From JAWWOL01 sp963797535 (GTDB lineage Bacteria > Actinomycetota > Actinomycetes > JAWWOL01), in contig CAWCPQ010000001.1 in the NCBI GenBank assembly GCA_963797535.1, forward strand, positions 2,232,001 to 2,296,000: DNA of 64,000 nt, in the 5' to 3' direction. The stretch's first letter is position 1; each line of letters starts with the position of its first letter. The notes under the pieces were generated by a model, which had not been told where the DNA came from, did not search any database, and saw only the letters and a list, made by a program, of their open reading frames with translations. This document shows positions 17,366 to 25,562 of the stretch, piece by piece. The translations under genes and the position numbers were made by a program.

Positions 17366-17764
17366 ATGAGCACGACTTTGACCCGAGCTCCCGTTTTCAT
17401 CCATCAGGACCGCCGGGAGCTCTCCAGCACACCCAACCTGCTGTCGCGGGTTCCGACCGATGTCCTGCTCAGAGCGCTCATCGCGAGAGCCGAGGTCGAC
17501 ACCCCGGCCAGCGATGCCCTGCTCGACCGAACGGTCGACGGCGTCCGCTGTCTGCTGTGCCCTGTTCACCCGTCGGCGGCGGACTGCCTGAGCCCACGCG
17601 AACGCGAGATCGCCCGGATGGTGGCGAGGGGCTACACGAACAAGATGATTGCCAACGTGCTCGACATCAGCGGCTGGACGGTGTCGACCCACTTGCGCCG
17701 CATCTTCGCCAAGCTGGGCGTATCCACCCGCGCCGCCATGGTCGCCCGCGTGGTGGAGCGGTAA
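17366..17764 (+). CDS. Small LuxR-type helix-turn-helix regulator
   Basis: The 132-residue protein has a C-terminal GerE/LuxR DNA-binding domain (about residues 70–130): LSPREREIARMVARGYTNKM, then ISGWTVSTHLRRIFAKLGVS and TRAAMVARVVER. The first 65 residues hold no receiver domain, only a short region with a Cys pair (RCLLCPVHP). It therefore resembles stand-alone LuxR regulators rather than phosphorylated response regulators. ATG 17366 gives about seven bases to the AAAGGGGA run; ATG 17363 is also possible. It diverges from guaA. Confidence 0.85.
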   Translation: MSTTLTRAPVFIHQDRRELSSTPNLLSRVPTDVLLRALIARAEVDTPASDALLDRTVDGVRCLLCPVHPSAADCLSPREREIARMVARGYTNKMIANVLDISGWTVSTHLRRIFAKLGVSTRAAMVARVVER

Positions 17765-17766
17765 CG

Positions 17767-17940
17767 CTAGTCGCCGAGCTCGGCCAGCCGTTCGTGCAGC
17801 CGCTGTCGCACCTCATCGGGGGTGTAGGCGCCCCGCTTGCGCTGGTCGCGCGCCACGACCGCGCCAGTGGCCACCACGCCGAGAACTCCGGCGAGCCCGA
17901 TCACCTTGCCCCACGTGCCCCACGTCTTCCACGAGCCCAT
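17767..17940 (-). CDS. 57-residue single-pass membrane protein
   Basis: This short gene lies between two plus-strand genes. The peptide begins MGSWKTWGTWGKVIG, has one hydrophobic helix (LAGVLGVVATGAVV) and ends in a charged amphipathic helix (YTPDEVRQRLHERLAELGD). Codon third positions are strongly GC-rich, and the layout (Trp-rich start, one helix, VRQRLHERLAEL tail) looks like small actinobacterial membrane proteins. Its stop is only three bases from the convergent LuxR-type stop, and its start is 18 bases from the divergent cysteine-hydrolase gene. No function is known. Confidence 0.65.
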   Translation of the reverse strand: MGSWKTWGTWGKVIGLAGVLGVVATGAVVARDQRKRGAYTPDEVRQRLHERLAELGD

Positions 17941-17945
17941 GCGCC

Positions 17946-17951
17946 TAGGCT
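17946..17951 (+). promoter_or_regulatory. Probable -10 element (TAGGCT) giving a leaderless mRNA
   Basis: TAGGCT ends seven bases before ATG 17959, and no Shine-Dalgarno sequence precedes that ATG. This spacing puts the transcription start at or next to the A of ATG, the usual actinobacterial leaderless arrangement. Confidence 0.45.
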
Positions 17952-17958
17952 ACGGGTC

Positions 17959-18618
17959 ATGTCCCGTACACCGACGCCGCCTCCGTCGTTGTCCCTGGAC
18001 GAGGCGCTGGACATCGCCCGCACCGGGGACCTCTGGCTGTTCCGCGGGCGTACGCCTGCGGACCGCGCGATCCAGATGACCACAAATGCCCCGGTAAATC
18101 ACGTTGGCATGACGGTCGCGCTGGACGACCTGCCCGCGTTGATGTGGCACGCGGAGCTGGGCCGGAGCCTCACCGACGTGTGGAGCGGCAAGCACCAGCG
18201 TGGCGTACAGCTGCACGACCTGCGGGCCGCGGTGAGCGTGTGGGCGACGAGGTACGGGCAGCGGGCGTGGCTGCGACAGCTCGAGCCGACGGTCTCCCGT
18301 TCTCAGGAAGAGGCGGTCCTGCGCACGGTGGCCCGGCTGGACGGCACGCCCTTCCCGAGCATGGCCCGGCTGGCGAGCCGGTGGGTGGTCGGGCATGCGC
18401 CGTTTCCGCGGTCGTCCCGAGCCGACGATGACGGCACGACTCTCGAAAGTGCTTACTGCGCCGAGGTTGTCGCGCTGACGTACGACGCAATGGGCCTCCT
18501 GGACACGACCCAAGCCCGCCACTCGTACGACCCCGGCAACTTCTGGAGCGGGGATCACCTGGCCCTCGCCGACGGGGCCGCACTGGGCGGCGAGATCGCC
18601 GTCGAGGTGCCGCTGTGA
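17959..18618 (+). CDS. YiiX/NlpC-P60-like cysteine hydrolase
   Basis: The 219-residue cytosolic protein (no signal peptide) resembles the circularly permuted NlpC/P60 hydrolases of the YiiX/YebB group. The likely catalytic His is in APVNHVGMTVAL and the catalytic Cys in ESAYCAEVVALTYDAMGLL, with the His before the Cys as in the permuted group. The N-terminal DLWLFRGRTPADRAIQMTT corresponds to the usual GDL-x-L-F-x-G entry. Relatives cleave lipid-linked amides or peptides. It is probably expressed from a leaderless transcript. The substrate is unknown. Confidence 0.75.
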   Translation: MSRTPTPPPSLSLDEALDIARTGDLWLFRGRTPADRAIQMTTNAPVNHVGMTVALDDLPALMWHAELGRSLTDVWSGKHQRGVQLHDLRAAVSVWATRYGQRAWLRQLEPTVSRSQEEAVLRTVARLDGTPFPSMARLASRWVVGHAPFPRSSRADDDGTTLESAYCAEVVALTYDAMGLLDTTQARHSYDPGNFWSGDHLALADGAALGGEIAVEVPL

Positions 18619-18676
18619 GCCCAACTGCTGGGTCCTGATGCTTGCTCTGAGCCCAATAGGCCGTACCTTATCCTCC

Positions 18677-19633
18677 GTGCGCCTACACTTCGGCCGGCTG
18701 GCCGCCCTGCTGACCGTCTCCCTTCTCGGGCTGACGGCGTGCACGAGCCATGGCTCGCCGAACGCGACCAAGACCTCGTCACCGGTGACCAGCTCGAGCC
18801 CCTCCCCGAGCCCCACGCCCACCAAGACCAAGCCGCCCGGCCCCAAGCTGGTGCAGCTGCCCTTCGGCGGGCGCCAGGTGCTGCCGAAGTACCGCGTGAT
18901 CGCCTACTACGGCAACGGGCAGTCCAAGGCACTCGGCGTGCTGGGCCACTACACGCCGGACGAGGCCGCAGTGGCCGTCGCGGCCAAGGCGAAGGAGTGG
19001 AACACTCCGAAGCGCCCCGCCCTGCCGGCGATGGAGCTCATTGCGACGCTCGTCGACGGCTACGCCGGTCACGACGGCAACTACAGCCACGACAGCAGCC
19101 CGGAGCAGATCCAGCCCTACCTGGACGCGGCGCGCAAGCACGGCGAGCTGCTGATCCTCGATATCCAGCCCGGCACCCAGAACTTCCTGGAAGTGGTCAA
19201 GCGGTACCAGTCGTTCTTGCTGCAGCCCGACGTCGGCGTCGGTCTCGACAGCGAGTGGAGGATGGCTCCCGGCCAGGTCCCCGGCAAGGTGTTCGGTCAC
19301 GTCAGCGCCGCCGAGATCAACTCGGTGACGGCCTACCTGTCCAAGCTGACCGTCAGCCACGGCCTGCCGCAGAAGGTCGTTGTCCTGCACCACTTCTTCC
19401 AGAAGATGATCACGGACAAGTCACTGGTCAAGCCGCGCAAGGCCCTGGCCATCGTGTGGCACTTCGACGGGCACGGCAATCGCAACGACAAGCTGTTCGG
19501 CTACAACCTGCTCAAGGTCAAGCCGCCATTCTTCAACGGTTTCAAGCTCTTCCTCACCGAGGACAAGAACCTGTTCCAGCCGGCGGAGGTCATGGCCCTC
19601 AACCCGCCGCCGGACTTCATCAGCTACCAGTAG
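18677..19633 (+). CDS. Lipoprotein of unknown function, TIM-barrel-like
   Basis: A lipobox (LLGLTAC, Cys22 from GTG 18677) and hydrophobic leader mark a lipid-anchored surface protein. A Ser/Thr/Pro/Lys linker is followed by about 260 residues with the rhythm of a (beta/alpha)8 barrel: KYRVIAYYGNGQSKALG, AMELIATLVDGYAGHDGNY, GELLILDIQPGTQNF, VGVGLDSEWRM, QKVVVLHHFFQKM and LAIVWHFDGHG. The acidic residues at strand ends (LDIQPG, LDSEW) resemble glycoside-hydrolase active sites, but I cannot assign a family. ATG 18638 is also in frame; GTG 18677 gives a better signal peptide and sits just after a TACCTT -10-like box, suggesting a leaderless start. The 3' end overlaps the rhodanese gene by 14 bases. 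Confidence 0.75.
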   Translation: MRLHFGRLAALLTVSLLGLTACTSHGSPNATKTSSPVTSSSPSPSPTPTKTKPPGPKLVQLPFGGRQVLPKYRVIAYYGNGQSKALGVLGHYTPDEAAVAVAAKAKEWNTPKRPALPAMELIATLVDGYAGHDGNYSHDSSPEQIQPYLDAARKHGELLILDIQPGTQNFLEVVKRYQSFLLQPDVGVGLDSEWRMAPGQVPGKVFGHVSAAEINSVTAYLSKLTVSHGLPQKVVVLHHFFQKMITDKSLVKPRKALAIVWHFDGHGNRNDKLFGYNLLKVKPPFFNGFKLFLTEDKNLFQPAEVMALNPPPDFISYQ

Positions 19634-20453
19634 CCGCGGGGCGGTCGGTCGCAGCCCACTGCGACCACGAGCCGGGGTAGAGCCGGCCCGTCCCGAGACC
19701 GGCCAGCTCGAGCGCGAGCAAGTTGTGGCACGCCGTCACGCCCGACCCGCAATAGGCGATGACCGGGCCGCCGTCGACAATGCCGGCTGACGCGAAGGTT
19801 TCGCGCAGCACGGGCACTGGGAGGAACCGCCCGCTCGCATCGACGTTGTCCCGGCACGGCACACTGCGGGCGCCGGGGATGTGACCGGGACGAGCGTCGA
19901 CGACCTCCGAGTCGCCGCGGAACCGTTCGGCTGGACGGGCGTCGATCACCGGCACACCAGCCATAACCGCCGCGGAAACATCTTCCATCGTCGCGAGAAT
20001 GCTTGCGGGCCAAGGGATCGCGGAGAATTCGGTCGATGCGGCGTGGCGCGTTCCGGTCTCTAGGACGCCGTCGTACGCGGTCAGCCCACCGTCCAGCAGA
20101 GCCGCATTGCCACCCAGCGTCCGCAGCATCCAGACCAGCCGTGCAGCGATGACTCCCCCGGCGTCGTCGTAGGCGATCACGGTCGTGGTGTTGCTGATGC
20201 CGATCCGGGACATCCCGGTCGCGAACACCTCCGGGTCGGGCAGTGGGTGCCTGCCCGCGGCAGCGGACGGGGGTGCCGCGAGCCACTCGTCGAGGTCGAC
20301 GAAGACGGCGCCGGGCAGATGTCCGCGCTCGTACGCCTCGCGGCCCGACCGACCGTCCATGTACCACCGCACGTCGGCGAGCACCACGTCTCCGGCCGCC
20401 TGCGCCAGCCAGTCAGCGTCAACAACCGGCGGGGCTACGGGCTGGGTGGACAA
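19620..20453 (-). CDS. sseA: Thiosulfate/3-mercaptopyruvate sulfurtransferase (tandem rhodanese)
   Basis: The 277-residue protein has two rhodanese domains. The N-terminal one is inactive (DVRWYMDGRSGREAYERGHL, with Asp in the loop position), and the C-terminal one carries the active loop AYCGSGVTACHNL. The CG[S/T]GVT loop is typical of mercaptopyruvate-type enzymes that move sulfane sulfur to cyanide or thiols. The start is TTG 20453, supported by GGGGG six bases upstream. It begins only 10 bases after the guaB3 stop, so it probably belongs to the guaB–guaB3 transcript. No ATG or GTG fits better. Confidence 0.88.
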   Translation of the reverse strand: MSTQPVAPPVVDADWLAQAAGDVVLADVRWYMDGRSGREAYERGHLPGAVFVDLDEWLAAPPSAAAGRHPLPDPEVFATGMSRIGISNTTTVIAYDDAGGVIAARLVWMLRTLGGNAALLDGGLTAYDGVLETGTRHAASTEFSAIPWPASILATMEDVSAAVMAGVPVIDARPAERFRGDSEVVDARPGHIPGARSVPCRDNVDASGRFLPVPVLRETFASAGIVDGGPVIAYCGSGVTACHNLLALELAGLGTGRLYPGSWSQWAATDRPAATGS

Positions 20454-20463
20454 CGAGAACCCC

Positions 20464-21582
20464 CTAGTCCCGCGCGGGGTTGACCACGATCTCGACCCGC
20501 TGGAACTCCTTGAGGTCGGAGTATCCGGTCGTCGCCATGGAGCGGCGCAGAGCACCGACGATGTTCATCGTGCCGTCGGTCACGTGTGACGGGCCGAACA
20601 GGATCTGCTCGAGGCTGCCCAGGCTGCCCAGGTGCACCCTGGCGCCACGCGGCAGGGTCGCATGACGGGACTCGGCACCCCAGTGCCAGCCGCGGCCCGG
20701 CGCCTCGGTGGCCCGTGCCAACGGCATGCCGATCATCACCGCGTCCGCACCGCAGGCGACCGCCTTGGCGATGTCACCGCCGTTGGCCATGCCGCCGTCG
20801 CAGATGACGTGCACGTAGCGGCCACCGGACTCGTCCATGTAGTCGCGGCGGGCCGACGCGACGTCGGAAACCGCTGTGGCCATGGGAACTCCGATGCCCA
20901 GCACCTTGCGGGTCGTGTGCGAAGGGCCGCCACCGACGCCGACGAGGACACCCGCCGCGCCCGTACGCATCAGGTGCAGTGCGGCCTGGTAGGTGGCGCA
21001 GCCGCCCACGATGACCGGGACGTCGAGCTCGTAGATGAACTGCTTGAGGTTGAGCGGGGTCGCCTGTGTCGACACGTGCTCGGCCGAGACCACCGAGCCG
21101 CGGATCACGAACAGGTCGACCCCGGCCCGCAGCACGGCCTTGTGGAACTCTGCCGTGCGCTGCGGCGAGAGCGCCGCAGCTGTGGTGACGCCTGCGTCGC
21201 GGATCTGAGCGATCCGGTCGACGATCAGCTCCTCGCGGATCGGCTCGGCGTACAGCTGCTGGAGTCGTGCCGTCGACTCGTCGGCCGACAGCGAGGCGAT
21301 CTCCTCGAGCAGCGGCTCCGGGTCGTCGTACCGGGTCCAGAGTCCCTCCAGGTCAAGGACTCCGAGCCCGCCGAGGCGGCCGATCTCGATGGCGGTCGCC
21401 GGCGAGACGACACTGTCCATCGGGGCCACCACCAGCGGGACCTCGAACCGGTAGGCATCGATCTGCCACGCCACCGAGACGTCCTCGGGGTCGCGAGTGC
21501 GGCGGCTCGGCACGACGGCGATGTCGTCGAACCCGTAGCCCCGTCGCGCCGTCTTGCCTCGTCCGATCTCGACGTCGGCCAC
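20464..21582 (-). CDS. guaB3: GuaB3-family IMP dehydrogenase/GMP reductase-related protein
   Basis: The 372-residue TIM barrel is of the IMPDH/GMPR superfamily without CBS domains, conserved next to guaB in actinobacteria. Diagnostic blocks are ARRGYGFDDIAVVPSRRTRD, APMDSVVSPATAIEIGRLGG, ICDGGMANGGDIAKA and YSDLKEFQRVEIVV. The loop that carries the catalytic Cys in true IMPDH (GSICTTR) reads GGPSHTTRKVLGIG, with no Cys, so ordinary IMPDH chemistry is unlikely. It lies 24 bases downstream of guaB and upstream of the rhodanese gene. The function of actinobacterial GuaB3 is not settled; a role in guanine-nucleotide balance is inferred. Confidence 0.92.
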   Translation of the reverse strand: MADVEIGRGKTARRGYGFDDIAVVPSRRTRDPEDVSVAWQIDAYRFEVPLVVAPMDSVVSPATAIEIGRLGGLGVLDLEGLWTRYDDPEPLLEEIASLSADESTARLQQLYAEPIREELIVDRIAQIRDAGVTTAAALSPQRTAEFHKAVLRAGVDLFVIRGSVVSAEHVSTQATPLNLKQFIYELDVPVIVGGCATYQAALHLMRTGAAGVLVGVGGGPSHTTRKVLGIGVPMATAVSDVASARRDYMDESGGRYVHVICDGGMANGGDIAKAVACGADAVMIGMPLARATEAPGRGWHWGAESRHATLPRGARVHLGSLGSLEQILFGPSHVTDGTMNIVGALRRSMATTGYSDLKEFQRVEIVVNPARD

Positions 21583-21606
21583 GTTGTTGTCGTCCTGTTC
21601 CCGGCG

Positions 21607-23133
21607 CTAGCGGCCGTGGTAGTTCGGTGCCTCGGTCGTCATCTGGATGTCGTGCGGGTGGCTCTCCTTGAGACCCGCTGCGGTGATGCGGACGAACGTG
21701 GCCTGCTGCAGCTCGGAGATCGTACGGGCGCCGCAGTAGAACATCGCCTGACGCAGACCCCCGACCAGCTGGTGGGCGACGGCGGACAGCGGACCGCGGA
21801 ACGGCACCTGCCCCTCGACGCCCTCCGGCACGAACTTGTCCTCGGTGGAGACGTCCTGCTGGAAGTAGCGGTCCTTGGAGTAGCTGACGCCGGAGCCGCG
21901 AGACTTGATCGCGCCGAGCGAGCCCATGCCGCGGTAGGACTTGAACTGCTTGCCGTTGACGAAGATCAGCTCGCCGGGCGACTCCTCGCAGCCGGCCAGC
22001 AGCGAGCCGAGCATGACGCTGTCGGCACCTGCGGCGATGGCCTTGGCGACGTCGCCGGAGTACTGCATGCCGCCGTCGCCGATCAGGGGTACTCCCGCCG
22101 GACGGGCCGCGAGCGAGCAGTCGTAGATCGCCGAGATCTGGGGTACGCCGACGCCGGCCACCACGCGGGTCGTGCAGATGGAGCCGGGTCCGACGCCCAC
22201 CTTGATCGCGTCGACACCGGCGTCGATGAGCGCCTGCGCACCAGCCCTGGTCGCGACGTTGCCGCCGATGATCTCGACCCTGGCGTCGGCCTTGAGCTTG
22301 GCGACCATGTCGTAGACGCCGCGGTGATGGCCGTGCGCGGTGTCGACCACGATGAAGTCGGCTCCGGCGTCGATCAGCAGCTGGGCCCGCTCGTACGCGC
22401 CATCGACACCCACGGCAGCGCCCACGACCAGCCGGCCGTTGGCGTCCTTGGTGGCCAGGGGGTACTGCGTGGACTTGGTGAAGTCCTTGACCGTGATCAG
22501 TCCGCGCAACCGCCCGGACTCGTCGACCAGCGGCAGCTTCTCGACCTTGTGCCGCATGAGCAGCGCCATCGCGTCGTCACGGCTGATGCCCTCGCGCGCG
22601 GTCACCAGCGGCATCCCGGTCATGACCGCGCCGACCAGACGGGAGAAGTCGGTCTCGAACCGGATGTCGCGGTTGGTCACGATGCCGATCAGGGTGCCGG
22701 CGCCGTCGACCACCGGCAGGCCGGAGATGCGGTAGCGGCCCATGAGCACGTTGGCGTCGCTGATCGTCGTGTCGGCGGTGCAGGTGACCGGCTGGGTCAC
22801 CATGCCGGCCTCGGAGCGCTTGACGATGTCGACCTGCTCGGCCTGGTCCTCGGGCGAGAGGTTGCGGTGGAGCACGCCCACCCCGCCCTGCCTGGCCATC
22901 GCGATGGCCATCCGGCCCTCGGTGACCGTGTCCATGGCGGAGGACACCAGCGGAGTCTGCAGGGTGATGTTGCGGGTCAGCCGGGTGGAGGTGTCGACGT
23001 CGCTGGGCAGCTGGTCGGAGACGGCCGGCTGCAGCAGCACGTCGTCGAAGGTGAGACCGAGCGGGGCAAACTTCGCCGGCAGCTCGGGGACGAAAACGTC
23101 GTCCTCGCCGTCAGGGCCGGTGCGGGGATTCAT
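21607..23133 (-). CDS. guaB: IMP dehydrogenase
   Basis: This 508-residue NAD-dependent enzyme oxidises IMP to XMP, the rate-limiting step to GMP. The barrel is split by two CBS domains (about residues 110–230: VTCTADTTISDANVLMGR and MPLVTAREGISRDDAMAL). The catalytic loop is GPGSICTTRVVAGVG, with GDGGMQYSGDVAKAIAAGAD and the flap-region GMGSLGAIKSR also present. ATG 23133 has GGAAGG five bases upstream; the frame extends to 23178 without support. It is the first gene of guaB–guaB3–sseA. Its promoter would lie in the roughly 130 bases shared with the divergent DUF5319 gene. Confidence 0.97.
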   Translation of the reverse strand: MNPRTGPDGEDDVFVPELPAKFAPLGLTFDDVLLQPAVSDQLPSDVDTSTRLTRNITLQTPLVSSAMDTVTEGRMAIAMARQGGVGVLHRNLSPEDQAEQVDIVKRSEAGMVTQPVTCTADTTISDANVLMGRYRISGLPVVDGAGTLIGIVTNRDIRFETDFSRLVGAVMTGMPLVTAREGISRDDAMALLMRHKVEKLPLVDESGRLRGLITVKDFTKSTQYPLATKDANGRLVVGAAVGVDGAYERAQLLIDAGADFIVVDTAHGHHRGVYDMVAKLKADARVEIIGGNVATRAGAQALIDAGVDAIKVGVGPGSICTTRVVAGVGVPQISAIYDCSLAARPAGVPLIGDGGMQYSGDVAKAIAAGADSVMLGSLLAGCEESPGELIFVNGKQFKSYRGMGSLGAIKSRGSGVSYSKDRYFQQDVSTEDKFVPEGVEGQVPFRGPLSAVAHQLVGGLRQAMFYCGARTISELQQATFVRITAAGLKESHPHDIQMTTEAPNYHGR

Positions 23134-23257
23134 GCTGCCTTCCGATCGCGACTGTCGGGGGAGCCTGTCGAGAAACACCCGGGGTCACAGCCTAACGAAC
23201 GCGGGGCGGCTCTCCACAGCCTGAGACGGCATCCCCCGCCTGCGGACAACCCGGGCG

Positions 23258-23263
23258 TACGGT
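23258..23263 (+). promoter_or_regulatory. Probable -10 element (TACGGT) for the DUF5319 gene
   Basis: TACGGT ends six bases before GTG 23270, and no ribosome-binding site is present, consistent with a leaderless transcript diverging from guaB. Confidence 0.35.
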
Positions 23264-23269
23264 GGCCAG

Positions 23270-23668
23270 GTGTACGAAGACCAGCCCATCGACCCCTTCC
23301 ACGGGGACCCGCTCGACCCGGCATCCGCCCTCGGTGACGAGGACGACGCACTCGAGCCGCTCTCGCCCGCCGAGCGCGAGGACGTGCTGGCCGACCTCGA
23401 GGACCTCGAGGTCTTCCAGGCGCTGCTCGAGTCACGCGGTGTACGAGGCCTGGTGGTCGACTGCGACGACTGCGACGAGCCGCACTACTTCTCGTGGGCG
23501 CTGCTGCGTGGCAACCTGCGCCACCTGCTCGACATGGGCCAGACCCGGGTGCACGAGCCGGCCTTCAGCCCCGACCCCAGCGAGTACGTGAGCTGGGACT
23601 ACGCCCGCGGCTTCGCCGACGGGGTGCTCGACGCCGGCGGCGAGACCGACGACGTGGGCAAGGACTGA
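23270..23668 (+). CDS. DUF5319 domain protein
   Basis: The 132-residue acidic cytosolic protein matches DUF5319, a family that in actinobacteria is nearly always beside guaB and shbA/sigD. Recognisable blocks are the Asp/Glu-rich start (EDQPIDPFHGDPLDP), ADLEDLEVFQALLESRG, VVDCDDCDEPHYFSWALL and YVSWDYARGFADGVLDAGG. The CDDCDEPH stretch could bind a metal. The function is unknown; the fixed location suggests a link with the sigma/anti-sigma pair across the intergenic region, to which it is convergent. Confidence 0.85.
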   Translation: MYEDQPIDPFHGDPLDPASALGDEDDALEPLSPAEREDVLADLEDLEVFQALLESRGVRGLVVDCDDCDEPHYFSWALLRGNLRHLLDMGQTRVHEPAFSPDPSEYVSWDYARGFADGVLDAGGETDDVGKD

Positions 23669-23725
23669 CTTTCCTGTTCGACCTGCCGGCCGGCGGACTC
23701 GTCCCGGGGCCGTGAGCGAGCAGTG

Positions 23726-24840
23726 CTACGAGCCGGGCGGTGCCTCGCTGGACGGCGCCGCCGGGCTGTCGGCCGGCGTCGCCGGGCTGTCGGTCGGCGT
23801 CGCCGACGGTGTGCCGGGGGCTGCCGCCGGCGGGTCCGACGTGGGTGTGGCCGACGCCACAGGCGGGTCCGATGCCGCAGGCGTGGCGCTCGCGGACGGC
23901 TCCGTCGTGGGAGTGTCCGAGGGCGTGGGGGTCGCCGAGGGCGTGGGAGTGTCGGAAGCCTCCGGCCCGGACGTGGGCTCGGGTGCCTGCGCGCCACCAC
24001 CCCCGCCGCCGCCGGTGGTGACGGGGCCGCCGCTGGCGGGTGCCGGGCTCGACGTCGGCGGTGCGGTGGTCGAGGGCGCGGTCGACGGCGGGGCCGTCGT
24101 TGCGGGTGGCGTCGCCACGGGAGTCGTGGTCACCGCCGCCGGCGCGGCCGCTGCAGTACGTTGGCGGCGTGGTCCTCGGCGCATGAGCAGCTGCCCGCGG
24201 GGGCGCCGCCACGCGGGGGTGCGCAGCTGCTCCGGCCAGTGGCGGCGTTTGTGCCGCGATGCTCGTCAGCACGACGACCGGGGCAGCGGCAGGCGCAGAC
24301 CGAGCGTCGACGACGTTGCGCACGGCGACGACCCGTACGGCCAGGTCGTGCCGCCCGTCCCGAAGAGCCACCTTGGGCAGGCGCTTGGCAGCGTCGTCGA
24401 CGTCACGCCTCGCCGCTGCCAGCCGGCCGGCCGCGAGGGAGTCCTCGGCCGAGCGCAGCCGGTGCTTGATCTCGAGCGCCTGCCGCTGAGAACCGTCGAG
24501 CTGGGAGTGTCCCGTGAGCGCCCTTCCGCAGCGGGAACAGCGGGCTGGTCGGGCCGGCCTTGACGCTGGCGGCAGCCATGCCGCCCGTGGACAGCACCAC
24601 CATCACTGCGGCGCCCGCGACGCTGGTGCGGTGCGCCAGCCGCGGCAGCCGGCGGAACGTGCGAGCCGGCACCACCGGAGCGGGGGCGACCACCTCGAGG
24701 TCGGGCAGGTCCTGCGAGACGTCGTCGACCAGCGCCATCATCAGCTCGAGGGCGAAGTCGTCCTCGACGGCGCCGCCGACGGCAATCGCGTCGAGCAGGA
24801 CGTCGGTCGCCCAGATGCCGCGGTCGTCGAACTCGCTCAT
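23726..24840 (-). pseudogene. rsdA: Anti-sigma factor of ShbA/SigD (RsdA-like), frameshifted twice as given
   Basis: ATG 24840 overlaps the shbA stop (ATGA). The first frame gives an acidic sigma-binding N-terminus (DRGIWATDVLLDAIAVGG), a membrane helix (TSVAGAAVMVVLSTGGMAAA) and AGPTSPLFPLRKG, then falls into Arg-rich nonsense and stops at 24403. Skipping one base near 24519–24523 restores LTGHSQLDGSQRQALEIKH and DSLAAGRLAAARRDVDDAAK, the helical extracytoplasmic part expected after such a helix. A second one-base skip near 24155–24300 leads into a 110-residue Thr/Pro/Ser-rich tail with excellent codon bias, ending at 23726. Restored length is about 370 residues. Either the gene is broken or the sequence has two one-base insertions. 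Confidence 0.7.
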
Positions 24841-25487
24841 GGCGCACCTCCCTCGGCGAGGGAGCGCAGCTTGGACAGCGCCCGGTGCTGGGCCACGCGT
24901 ACAGCGCCGGCGCTCATCCCGAGCACCGCACCCGTCTCCTCAGCCGAGAGCCCCGCTGCAACGCGCAGGAGCAGCAGCTCGCGCTGGGACTCGGGCAGCA
25001 GGTCGAGCAGCGCCCGCGCGGTGTCAGCGTCGGCGGAGCGCATGGCGAGCGCCTCGGGGCCGAGGGCCACGTCGGCCGACTCCGGTACGTCGGCCACCGG
25101 CATGGGCCGGCGGACGGCGGCGCGGTGATAGTCGGCGATCTTGTGCGCGGCCACCCCGTACACGAAAGCGGCGAACGGCCGCCCTTCGTCGCGGTAACGG
25201 GGCAGCGCGGTCAGCACGGCGAGCAGGACCTCCTGGGCAACGTCGTCCGCCGCCTCGTACGAACCGTGCGCGCGGCCGAGCCGGGCTCGGCAGTAGCGCA
25301 CGAGGGAGGGACGAACCCGGGCGAGGAGCACCTCGGTGGCCTCGCGGTCACCGGAGACGGCTCGACTCAGCACCGCTGCGTCGTCGTCCTCTGCCGAGGT
25401 TTGCATCGCGGAGGGCGTGACGGGTGTTACAGGCGGGACGATCGAGAGGTCGGCGGGAGCGAGCAGGGGCGGGTGAGGCGAATCCAC
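24837..25487 (-). CDS. shbA: RNA polymerase sigma factor ShbA (SigD type)
   Basis: This 216-residue ECF-like sigma factor has region 2 at LVRYCRARLGRAHGSYEAAD, DVAQEVLLAVLTALPRY and FAAFVYGVAAHKIADYHR, and region 4 at LLPESQRELLLLRVAAGLSA and VLGMSAGAVRVAQHRALSKL. In Streptomyces the orthologue drives transcription of the principal sigma gene hrdB; in mycobacteria it is SigD. GTG 25487 is chosen for the strong GGAGGTGG at 25491–25498; ATG 25406 lacks a site. Its stop overlaps the anti-sigma start, and guaB lies beyond, the conserved neighbourhood. A CATAAT box near 25540–25545 may be its promoter. Confidence 0.92.
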   Translation of the reverse strand: MDSPHPPLLAPADLSIVPPVTPVTPSAMQTSAEDDDAAVLSRAVSGDREATEVLLARVRPSLVRYCRARLGRAHGSYEAADDVAQEVLLAVLTALPRYRDEGRPFAAFVYGVAAHKIADYHRAAVRRPMPVADVPESADVALGPEALAMRSADADTARALLDLLPESQRELLLLRVAAGLSAEETGAVLGMSAGAVRVAQHRALSKLRSLAEGGAP

Positions 25488-25562
25488 CTGCCACCTCCGT
25501 CCCCTCGACAGCATCCTTTCGGTGCTCCGAGAGTACGGGGATTATGCGGATCGCGCTTGGGC

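Noticed and set aside
20632..23337. 901-codon plus-strand open frame across guaB3 and guaB
   Set aside because: It lies antisense to two certain enzymes, shows His/Arg/Asp-rich low-information sequence and matches no family.
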